DNA of 15,270 nt from Terramyces sp. JEL0728 (taxonomy: Eukaryota > Chytridiomycota > Chytridiomycetes > Rhizophydiales > Terramycetaceae). Location: NCBI GenBank assembly GCA_027603945.1, contig JADIIU010000204.1, positions 1-15,270 of the forward strand, written 5' to 3'. Within the stretch, counting starts at the first letter, position 1, and every line of letters starts with the position of its first letter. Both the position numbers and the translations under genes were made by a program. The notes below the pieces were generated by a model that worked only from the letters and a program-made list of their open reading frames with translations, had not been told where the DNA came from and searched no databases. Shown piece by piece: positions 1-7,400 of the stretch.

Positions 1-477
1 TTCAGGCGAGCAGCTATCCCATATGAGCATACCAGATGCAAAAATCAGAAATAGTGACGGTTGAATCAAAGTCAGCTGGTTTATGCAGATGATTCCAAAA
101 ACAGCATACACCACAATTCTGAGTCCGTTTGACATTTCATGGATGGAAGCCATTGCTGGGAAATAGTCTGATTCGATCGCAAAGCAAATAACAGCTGCAA
201 ACAACGCAATAACCCCTACTAGAGGCAAAGATGGACCGAAAATTGGTTTTGGAGGAGCTAAAAAGAACACTCCGCTCTGATTGCTAGGTCCGTACTGTAC
301 AATTGGGCCCAAATCTGGAAATATATTTGGAGCTCCAAATATTTCTGTGAAGGTTGGATAATCCTTGCCAGGGAACATGGTGTAGATTCCTCCATCTACC
401 AAGAACACTGATGCAGTGATTACTTGCCATCTCGCCCACTCTTGGAGCGCACTTCGTTGAATTCCTCCCTTTGCCAT
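1..477 (-). CDS. Multi-pass membrane protein, N-terminal part (open at window edge)
   Basis: The frame is open from an ATG at 475-477 to the window edge (159 codons, no stop), so the C-terminus is missing. The N-terminus is short and polar (starts MAKGGIQRSALQEWARWQ). Hydrophobic stretches follow around residues 18-33 (ITASVFLVDGGIYTMF), 82-101 (PLVGVIALFAAVICFAIES), 118-136 (LRIVVYAVFGIICINQ) and 143-156 (LFLIFASGMLIWD), giving about four membrane segments. The pattern of an N-terminal Trp-rich helix, a 'GPSLPLVG' entry to helix 2 and an Arg at the start of helix 3 recalls small fungal four-helix membrane proteins of the DUF7727 type. That is from memory and is a weak assignment. No intron is needed in the visible part. 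It shares the 197-bp promoter region with noxR, and a TATTTAAA lies 35 nt upstream of its ATG. Function unknown. Confidence 0.7.
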   Translation of the reverse strand, partial: MAKGGIQRSALQEWARWQVITASVFLVDGGIYTMFPGKDYPTFTEIFGAPNIFPDLGPIVQYGPSNQSGVFFLAPPKPIFGPSLPLVGVIALFAAVICFAIESDYFPAMASIHEMSNGLRIVVYAVFGIICINQLTLIQPSLFLIFASGMLIWDSCSPE

Positions 478-504
478 ATTTTGGGTCTGGGTGAAAGGAG
501 TATC

Positions 505-512
505 TTTAAATA
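505..512 (-). promoter_or_regulatory. TATA-like box of the divergent membrane-protein gene
   Basis: TATTTAAA on the minus strand starts 35 nt before the ATG at 477. The same spacing recurs at several other genes in the window. The intergenic region 478-674 also serves noxR, for which a weaker TAATAAAA lies at 627-634 (48 nt before its ATG). A TGTTTCA (reverse complement TGAAACA, the Ste12 pheromone-response consensus) is at 552-558. Confidence 0.4.
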
Positions 513-674
513 GAACCTGAACCTTGTGAGCCAGCTTAGGCTTTTCCAAATTGTTTCATTTGTTAAGCAAGCCCACACAGGCTTCGCTCCAAACGGTGGC
601 CAAGCCTCCTGTTTGATTGACAGGACTAATAAAAGACGAAAAAACCGTTTCAAAACCTGTACACTAAAAATAAA

Positions 675-2024
675 ATGACAACCAAAGACGAATTGCAATT
701 TTGGGTTGAAGCACATGAAGCGTACAAACTGGGCAATCTACAAGATGCATTAGAGCTTTTTAGAAACGTTGGACCTTATTCCAAGATTTTGTTCAATATC
801 GGAATGATTTACTCCAGAATAGACGACCATGAAAGCAGCAATATTATGTTTACACAGTGTTTACAGTTGGATCAATTCTGTGCAGTTGCTTACGTTCAAA
901 AGGGCTATGCCTGCTTTATGCTGTATGAATATGAGCAAGCAGAGGCATGCTTCAAAAAAGCTCTAGAACTTTTACTAGATAACGATTTCATAGATTACGA
1001 ACAGCTAGGGTTAAAATTCAAATTGTACAGATGTGAAATCCTGTACAATATCGGAATGTGCTGCGAACAGCTCAATGATAACAACGGTGCGTCCAGATAT
1101 ATCCAAGAAGCTTCCAAACACATGAAGACCGATGATCACAAAAGTGTCATTGGGTCATCAAGAAGAAATGATAATGTCACTCTCTTCACAGTCCCTTTCA
1201 GCTGCATCTTTTCACTCTCAGACCAAAAAATCAAAAACATGAAAAAGAAAGAGTTCTTGGGTGAAGCCAAACTGGTTATTGACTCTGATGGAGGCGGTCC
1301 GGATGGTCCTGGCTTCCTTGGGTTCACTGGTGCTACTGCTGTGTTGGATATTGAAATTAGTGCCACTACTACCTTGGCTCGAAAAAAGACTGCGAAAGAA
1401 GAACCAAAATCACTTTTAAAAGCTGCATCATCTCCACTTTTGGGCAGATCAGACTACAAAACTGGCACTATTGGCAGAAGTCAGACTGAAACTAAAAGAT
1501 CTCCAAATCCACCTGTAAGTAGGAGTCAAACTGCTCCACGAGCCCCTCCAAAAGACAGACCAAGAGAAGACAGACCAAGGAGTCCTCCCCAGCCAAGAGA
1601 AGCAAAAGAACCTAAAAAGATCTTTTCAAGAAAGTCTTCCCTCCCAACTAGCAAGGCACCACGTTCTTCTCCTGAACCAATGCCAAGAAGCAAAACTCTA
1701 GGCAGATCAAGGGGCAGTGGAAGCGACTCTGGTTATGAGGAAGCAGGCAGTATCAGAGTGAAAATACATACTGAAAAGTCGACTGTCTCTATGAACGTCA
1801 ACCAAAACATCAAATTTGATCAGTTCCTCGATGAAGTATGTGACAAGTTAAGAAGAAATGACACTCCCCAATTATGTTTCCCGGATGAAGATGATCCAAA
1901 CACTATGATTACTGTTGTTGACGACGATGACTTTTTTATGGTCATGTCTGCTAGTAGCAAGATCAAACACTTTTATATCGCCAAAGAAAATGCCAAAGCC
2001 AATGATGTGCTTGATTTCTATTAG
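675..2024 (+). CDS. noxR: NoxR / p67phox-type NADPH oxidase regulator
   Basis: 449 aa, single exon. Residues 5-150 form a TPR domain that aligns without gaps over long stretches with human p67phox, for example IDYEQLGLKFKLYRCEILYN at 106-125. Residues 167-203 match the p67phox oxidase-activation segment (FTVPFSCIF, then KKKEFLGEA), with I186 where p67phox has Val204. Residues 235-355 are a Ser/Pro/Arg-rich, probably disordered linker with repeated RSQT/RSKT motifs. Residues 358-427 are a PB1 domain with a first-strand lysine (K363) and an acidic cluster (D404-D407 and D416-D419). There is no SH3 domain, as in fungal NoxR. Known role of the family: a cytosolic partner that binds GTP-Rac and activates NoxA/NoxB, with the PB1 domain linking to Cdc24/BemA polarity proteins. 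Odd: the Rac-contacting Arg102 of p67phox aligns with L101 here. An AATAAA lies at 2062. Two PB1-only genes follow on the same strand. Confidence 0.9.
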   Translation: MTTKDELQFWVEAHEAYKLGNLQDALELFRNVGPYSKILFNIGMIYSRIDDHESSNIMFTQCLQLDQFCAVAYVQKGYACFMLYEYEQAEACFKKALELLLDNDFIDYEQLGLKFKLYRCEILYNIGMCCEQLNDNNGASRYIQEASKHMKTDDHKSVIGSSRRNDNVTLFTVPFSCIFSLSDQKIKNMKKKEFLGEAKLVIDSDGGGPDGPGFLGFTGATAVLDIEISATTTLARKKTAKEEPKSLLKAASSPLLGRSDYKTGTIGRSQTETKRSPNPPVSRSQTAPRAPPKDRPREDRPRSPPQPREAKEPKKIFSRKSSLPTSKAPRSSPEPMPRSKTLGRSRGSGSDSGYEEAGSIRVKIHTEKSTVSMNVNQNIKFDQFLDEVCDKLRRNDTPQLCFPDEDDPNTMITVVDDDDFFMVMSASSKIKHFYIAKENAKANDVLDFY

Positions 2025-2061
2025 CCTCATTCGTGGAACCTCATGTAAATAATAGTTATTT

Positions 2062-2067
2062 AATAAA
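2062..2067 (+). terminator. Polyadenylation signal of noxR
   Basis: AATAAA 38 nt after the noxR stop codon, in a T/A-rich stretch. Confidence 0.5.
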
Positions 2068-2180
2068 ATTATTTTCAAATTCCATTCGTTCCGTATTTAA
2101 CAGCCAAATTCCACTTTGAACAAGTCAAGACAAGCTTGTAGTGGGAGCCCATAGTAAAAATTACTCTTCTCTGTTTGAGA

Positions 2181-2606
2181 ATGATAAGTTCGCTGCCCAA
2201 GTTTACTTTTTCAATGAGTTTCATGCCACAGAATGCCAGTGTAGAGCAACTCGAATCAATCCTATCATCCCTGCCAATCCCTGCAAGTACTCCAACCCAA
2301 CGAGCGCTCTCAATTCGATCCTCAATCCAAATCTTTGCAAACAGAGCAAGTATCAAATCGGTTCGGAAAAGCAGAACCAAAGTCAAAGTCCACACTCCTG
2401 AAAATACAATTACGCTATGGCTTACCACAAATGATACATTTGAAAAGTTTATATCCTCACTAATTGACCGCATACCACTTGCTGCCTATAGCGATATCGC
2501 ATATATGAATGCTAAATCTGATAATCTTGAATACATTAAAGATCAATCCGGTTTCCAACAAGCACTAAAACAGAACCTCAGTCTGGTGCATTTTTGCCTT
2601 CAATAA
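2181..2606 (+). CDS. Small PB1-domain-only protein with degenerate acidic face
   Basis: 141 aa from the ATG at 2181. In-frame ATGs at 2214 and 2223 are alternatives; a weak TAGTAAAA about 29 nt upstream favours 2181. Residues 1-64 are Ser/Ile-rich with no recognisable domain. Residues 65-141 are a PB1-like fold. TKVKVHTPENTITLWL (66-81) aligns with NoxR RVKIHTEKSTVSMNV and with the third gene's IKVHTHKYTISMWV, and FEKFISSLIDRI (87-98) matches the first helix. The conserved first-strand lysine (K69) is kept, but the acidic OPCA motif is eroded (AYMNAKSDN, then KDQSGF where the sister has FDQEDF), so it should present only a basic, type II-like PB1 face. It ends at the last strand and lacks the VLDFY tail of its neighbours. 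The stop codon is inside an AATAAA (2602-2607). Probably a diverged copy of the NoxR C-terminus. Function unknown. Confidence 0.65.
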   Translation: MISSLPKFTFSMSFMPQNASVEQLESILSSLPIPASTPTQRALSIRSSIQIFANRASIKSVRKSRTKVKVHTPENTITLWLTTNDTFEKFISSLIDRIPLAAYSDIAYMNAKSDNLEYIKDQSGFQQALKQNLSLVHFCLQ

Positions 2607-3047
2607 AACTAATTAATCATACGATTCTTTTGCAATTTTCACGATTTGGTCTTTTACCGAAACTATCAAAAATGCCAGACTTTATGCTGGTTGATAAACA
2701 CAGTGGCTAGACTGTTCTAGTTGCCATCTTAATCCTACTCCAGCCAGCCAGATCAGCATTGGTAAAGTCTTTTGGCAAATCCTCAAAGAGGGGGCAAATT
2801 CAGCCGCGTCATAATTACGTGCGAATTGGAAATTGTATTTATCCAATATATTGGTAATAAATAATGTACATCGTGTTGTCTTGCATTCAAGAATACATCC
2901 CTGGTTGTTTTGAATCCCAATGTCCTAATCTATCTCGAGTTCTCTTGAATTTTGTTACTCGGAACCCACATGTGAAACAAACTGAAAACATTCTCCCTAT
3001 CATCATCAGTCATATAAATTGCCTGTCAATTTGAGATCTCATACCCA
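2607..3047 (+). other. Intergenic region and promoter of the third PB1 gene
   Basis: 441 bp with no convincing open frame. It holds a TGAAACA (2973-2979), identical to the Ste12 pheromone-response consensus, and a TATA box TATAAA (3013-3018) 35 nt before the ATG at 3048. I see no RNA gene or tandem repeat in it. Confidence 0.4.
3013..3018 (+). promoter_or_regulatory. TATA box of the mini-PB1 gene
   Basis: TATAAA in the context CATATAAATT, 35 nt upstream of the ATG, at the same distance as the TATA-like boxes before the genes at 477(-), 9730 and 13463. Confidence 0.5.
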
Positions 3048-3377
3048 ATGTCAGTATTCAAACGAAGAGATAGCGGATATTCATCAATCGATTCATTTCG
3101 GTCAACTCGGTTTGTTGACAAGATAAAGATCAAAGTGCACACACACAAATATACCATTTCAATGTGGGTAGACTCCACCACCAGGTTCGATGCGTTCATG
3201 GATAACTTGAGGGATAAAGTCGATATCCCGAAAAACGTTTGTTTAATTTATTACGATGACGACCATATGGTTTCAATTTTTGACCAAGAAGATTTTTACT
3301 TGTCGCTGGTTGAAAAGCGGCTATTGCACTATTATTTCAGAGATGATACAGCCAAAGAAGTCTTGGACTTTTACTAA
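3048..3377 (+). CDS. Mini-PB1 protein, standalone paralogue of the NoxR C-terminus
   Basis: 109 aa, single exon. Residues 1-22 are basic/Ser-rich with RDSGYSS, reminiscent of SDSGYEE just before the NoxR PB1 domain. Residues 24-97 are a complete PB1 domain: IKIKVHTHKYTISMWV in the first two strands (lysine K29), FDAFMDNLRDKV in helix 1, and the acidic OPCA motif YYDDDH followed by FDQEDF (69-83). The protein ends KEVLDFY, nearly the same as the NoxR end NDVLDFY. It therefore looks like the last ~100 residues of NoxR set free as its own gene, with both PB1 binding faces intact. By analogy it could bind Cdc24/BemA-type PB1 partners or NoxR itself and act as adaptor or competitor; that is inference. 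A TATA box lies 35 nt upstream and an AATAAA follows at 3382. Confidence 0.8.
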   Translation: MSVFKRRDSGYSSIDSFRSTRFVDKIKIKVHTHKYTISMWVDSTTRFDAFMDNLRDKVDIPKNVCLIYYDDDHMVSIFDQEDFYLSLVEKRLLHYYFRDDTAKEVLDFY

Positions 3378-3381
3378 TGTA

Positions 3382-3387
3382 AATAAA
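3382..3387 (+). terminator. Polyadenylation signal of the mini-PB1 gene
   Basis: AATAAA starting 5 nt after the stop codon, preceded by TGTA. Confidence 0.45.
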
Positions 3388-3458
3388 TTGTAATTTCGAA
3401 TTGACATTGACTTGATGCCATTATTGACAAATTTGTGAGCAAGAACTTTCCGGGACTT

Positions 3459-4103
3459 ATGAACAACCTCAGAGCAATGAACGTCCAAAAGGTTATCCGC
3501 GAAGCCCAGGCGCAAGCAGAGTCAAGCATTCCGCATGCAAAAACCGAAATTATATCCTTCCACCAGTTTACTCAATATCTCAGTGAAATACAAATTCGCG
3601 CCTATGGTGCCTTAACAATATCTCAATTGACTGCTCTTGTTTATTCGGTGGTGCAACTAACAAAAAAGTTTGACAAGGAATTGATTCCTCACACCGCTGA
3701 TGGGTATGAAGCACTGCAGAAATTGAAATTTCTCGTTGAATACACCAAAAAGAAACAACGGGTATTAAAATCTGGTGGTCCTACTACTGACCGTAATGCC
3801 GCTCTACAAACAACAGAATTTGGAATCCGAATGGCAAATCAGTCGCTCTTGCTTCTGTTGGAATGGACATACTACAACATGACCAATCTTCACCCAACAA
3901 TTTCGCAAATCAAGTTTTTAGCGACTGCAACTAACTTGAATGATCACCAATTGGAAATTTGGTTCGAAAACATGCGGCTTGCAATTCAATTATACAACAA
4001 CCCCATAAATGAGATCAAAACCAAAATTTATCGCATTGACCCAACTGTATGTCTGCAGCCATATCAAAATGAAAAACAAGTTCTGAACGAAATAAAAAAT
4101 TGA
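3459..4103 (+). CDS. Homeodomain protein with atypical (TALE/HD1-like) spacing
   Basis: 214 aa from the ATG at 3459. The frame is open further upstream, but only with a GTG. The N-terminal ~115 residues are helical and unrecognised. Residues ~120-178 resemble a homeodomain: a Leu-rich helix 1 ending LLLLEWTYYN (131-140), a turn with HPT (145-147), helix 2 QIKFLATATN (150-159), and recognition helix QLEIWFENMR (164-173) with the diagnostic W-F-x-N-x-R. The helix 1 to W168 distance is two to three residues longer than in a typical 60-residue homeodomain, close to the three-residue insertion of TALE proteins and of fungal HD1 mating-type proteins. This suggests a nuclear DNA-binding regulator. 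A mating-type role is conceivable, but no HD partner gene is visible. Basic residues around the recognition helix are fewer than usual. The stop is 24 bp before the RNASEH2C start. Confidence 0.65.
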   Translation: MNNLRAMNVQKVIREAQAQAESSIPHAKTEIISFHQFTQYLSEIQIRAYGALTISQLTALVYSVVQLTKKFDKELIPHTADGYEALQKLKFLVEYTKKKQRVLKSGGPTTDRNAALQTTEFGIRMANQSLLLLLEWTYYNMTNLHPTISQIKFLATATNLNDHQLEIWFENMRLAIQLYNNPINEIKTKIYRIDPTVCLQPYQNEKQVLNEIKN

Positions 4104-4127
4104 ATTTTGTTATCCTGTCCGAACCAA

Positions 4128-4492
4128 ATGACCAAAGATCTCCAGATTCCAAAAGAAGCTTTTATTGAAGTGGATGAAACCCCGATATTGATTCAGCAGC
4201 TGCCGTGCCGAATTGAATATAATGGGGAAGCCAACGTAGAGAAATACTTGCAACCAGACCAAGATTTGGAAACTAGTTTTCGTGGACGGGCACTGAAAGG
4301 AACAACTCTAAAAATACAGGATGGATATAAAGCTGTTGTTTTGACGGATAAATTGGTCACAAAACAAAAAGAAATTCTCGTATATGGACATGATCACAAG
4401 CCAGATCGGTCTACTCCGTCAATGAACGTAAATATGTGGATCCAAATGGCTCAACAGGTAAGTTTTTATTAAGAAAGATACATTCAGACTAG
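4128..4492 (+). CDS. RNASEH2C: Ribonuclease H2 subunit C
   Basis: 114 aa in two exons, 4128-4457 and 4478-4492, with a 20-nt intron at 4458-4477 (GTAAGT donor, AAAG acceptor). It is recognised by the family core LPCRIEYNGEANVEKYLQ (residues 25-42) and SFRGRALKGTTLKIQDGYKA (52-71). The catalytic subunit is RNASEH2A; subunits B and C form the triple-barrel scaffold of the nuclear complex that removes ribonucleotides and RNA:DNA hybrids. The spliced end WIQMAQQIHSD resembles the human end (W..LAAAIH...). Intron retention gives ...AQQVSFY with a stop at 4470-4472, and a 30-nt intron to 4487 is a third option. With the preferred splice the last 9 nt overlap the end of SKI3 on the other strand. The ATG at 4128 is preferred over an upstream in-frame TTG and has an A/T-rich AATAAAA 37 nt before it. 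Confidence 0.8.
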
Positions 4493-7400
4493 TTGCGATT
4501 CAAGCCATTCATAGTGCTTTGTATTTATACAAGATTTTAAAACCTCTTTGTTTTTCGTTATTCTTGATTTGTTTTGTTTCGCATCGAATTTGTAATTCGT
4601 CAGGGTCTGTATGAACTTGGTTGCGATGGAAGTAGAGTTTGATTTTGAAGCTTGCATAATAATATCATTTGCCTCTTGTATTTGGTTGGTTTGAAACAGC
4701 GCACCAGCAAGTAAAGTAAGATTAGACGGGTTATTGGAGACTTTTTGAGCTTTCTTGAAACATTCAAGTGCAGCCTGGGCAAAGTTGTTTTGCAGATAAA
4801 TTGAACCGAGAAGATGGAGAGAGTATATCCAAGAGTTCGAGCTGATAGATAAGACGGCGGATTGTTTGAGAGATTGTATGGATGACGCGAGATCGCCCAT
4901 TTTGTATAATGCCATGCCAAGTAATCCATATGCTGTTTGTTGTAATGATCCACTAGCACTTGAAGCAATGTCGTCGAATACAGGGATACAATCTTGAACA
5001 GCATCTGGATTGGAATTTAACTTTGCTTTGCTATCTACCAAACTCGCCCAAATAGCAGTATCAGAACCTGGGTCGATTGCTTTAGCAGATTGTGCACAGA
5101 TTTGAGAAAGATCATACTCAGAATCACCTTCTTTTTTAATGGCCATTGCCAACCAATTCTTTGCGTTGCCTGGATCCAGCATGATTGCTCTTGATAACTT
5201 CTTGGAGGATTTTTCAGCCTCTAAACCTTCAGACATCACGGCCACTCCTGAAATACGGTGAATTACTGAAATTTCTTTTGTCGATTTCAAATCTGCATGG
5301 ATACTTGGGTGGACAGCTTTAGATACTGCTAAACTGCTTTCCACAAGAGTAATTGCTGTTTTAGCATTTGCAGAGAAATATCTAGGTCAATATTAATTAC
5401 GTGTAAATAAACTCTGATAATCTTGCCCATCGTTGGGCTTTCCATGGGTATCTGTGAATAGTTTTGGCAAAGAATCTTTTTGCTGTTTCAAAATCATTTT
5501 GTAGAATAAACAATTGGGAGAGGACGACATCAATATCATAATCTACATCTTCCAGATGCTGTGGTTCAATTCTGATCAATTCTGCCGCAGACGATTGTGC
5601 TAGATCCCAGTCCCCTATCAGAATACCCAAACAGCACAAACTGAGAATCGGTCTTGCTGCTGTCGGATTATTCGAGAAACATTGGAGTAATTGTTGCTTG
5701 GCAAGCGCAATATGATCTTTGGAGCCAATAGCAAACAAAACTTGACTAAGGTATAGTGAAATGTCCACAAACAGCTTTGGATCATTTGAGGTTTCACACA
5801 AATCCAGCGCAGATTGGAAAGCAGACATTGATTCGGAGTATTTCCCGTTAAAGAACAAAGCAATGCCATATCCGACATGTGAATGTGCATCCCCAGAATT
5901 GGAAACGACATTTTCAAACAATTGAGCAGATTCTTCAAAATTGGAAAGAGCACAAGTGTTTCTGGCCAAGTTTTCCAAACAGAGGTGGTAATTTGGATCA
6001 TTTACATCGAGAATTGCCAATGCTTTCCTAAACGCCTCAACCGCTTGTTCAGTCTGTCCTAATTGCTCCAGCAGCAGCCCATACAGGTTATACAATGTAG
6101 GTTCTGGATACTTTTTTTCCACGCATTTCAAAAGAGCAAATGCACCATTAATGATGGCAGACTGGAACCTTTCTGGTTTAAAGTAACATTGACGTGCATA
6201 ATTGTACATCACTTCAAAATTAGTAACTTTTCCAAGCTCATATGCGTGTTCAAATAAATCAAATACTTCTTCTGAGGCAAGATTTTCGGCAATGAAGGCT
6301 TGACCTAACCAACCCAAGGAAAGCTCAGGGTCTACACTTTGACACTTTGAAAAACATTGTGTTGCCAATTCTAGATCGCCGTTCAAGTAATAAAAGTATC
6401 CCAAATTGGACCATAGGGTGCCAAACTAATATTAAAAGTATTTACTTGGCTGTCTAGTTCTAAAGCTCTGATGAATGAGTGTTGAGAAATATTTGGAAGG
6501 TTAACATGAGTAACCACTCCTAATGTGTTCCAGGAGTGTATCGAATCTGGCGAATACTGTAAAGATAATTTCAAGTACTTAATAGACGCCTCAGCCAAGT
6601 TTTTAGAATGCTGCGCAGATATAGTTGATCGGTAGTAAAGTGCCAAGCCAAGGTCGTGCATATACGATGATATTTGCACAGATTTGGTCGAATCACAAGT
6701 TAATATTGCAACTTGATATCCAATGGACGCAGACTGCACTAATTCGTCCAATAATCCGTCCGCCGTGAATTCATCCAATTCGTACTGCCTTAACTTGTCA
6801 CTGTACATTTCCGTCAGATGTGTGCTTCCTGAAGTAACTGTTTCAAGCTGATCATCTTGTAGTAATTCAGGCACAAGACGATAGATCAAGATACAGGCAT
6901 CTGCGTGTAGTTTGCTGAAACATTGAACAGGTGATTTTGGAATAGCTAGGGCTCTTGAACAAATATCCACCGATTCCAATAGGAGGGTTATGCACGACCC
7001 AAATGCACCATTTTCAAATTGTTCCTTTGCATAGATGATCAAATTTTCAGACATTCCTTTCAAAGTAGGGATCATATGTGCGGTGTTATCAAGCCCCAAC
7101 TTGTTCAATTTATCCAGCACAGTCTTATAGTTTTTGTGCGAATCTGAAAAATTACCCAATTTTTGATTTACATATCCCTTAAAGTAATAAGAAACGTGGC
7201 TTGCTTCATCCAGTTCAATTGCTCGATCCAGAGCTTTCAAAGCAGCAACATACTTGCCTTCGCAAGAATAAGCCTCTCCAAGTGAGATCCAGCAGATCAC
7301 ATCTTTAGGTATGATCCTGAGCGCGGTTTGAAAGTAATTTATCGCTTCTGGATATGAATTGGCATGCTAAATCAACAGACTATTACCATGCTGATTATTC

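Noticed and set aside
2075..2473. 132-codon minus-strand frame opposite the second PB1 gene
   Set aside because: No family resemblance. The plus strand encodes a PB1 domain homologous to both neighbours.
3435..3458. Upstream extension of the homeodomain gene to a GTG at 3435
   Set aside because: GTG starts are not expected in nuclear genes. The first ATG, at 3459, is used.
4458..4487. 30-nt intron in RNASEH2C ending at CAG
   Set aside because: It has a better acceptor (CAG) but is outside the 19-21-nt class and yields an unfamiliar C-terminus (TSCDSSHS). The 20-nt choice is preferred, though not proven.
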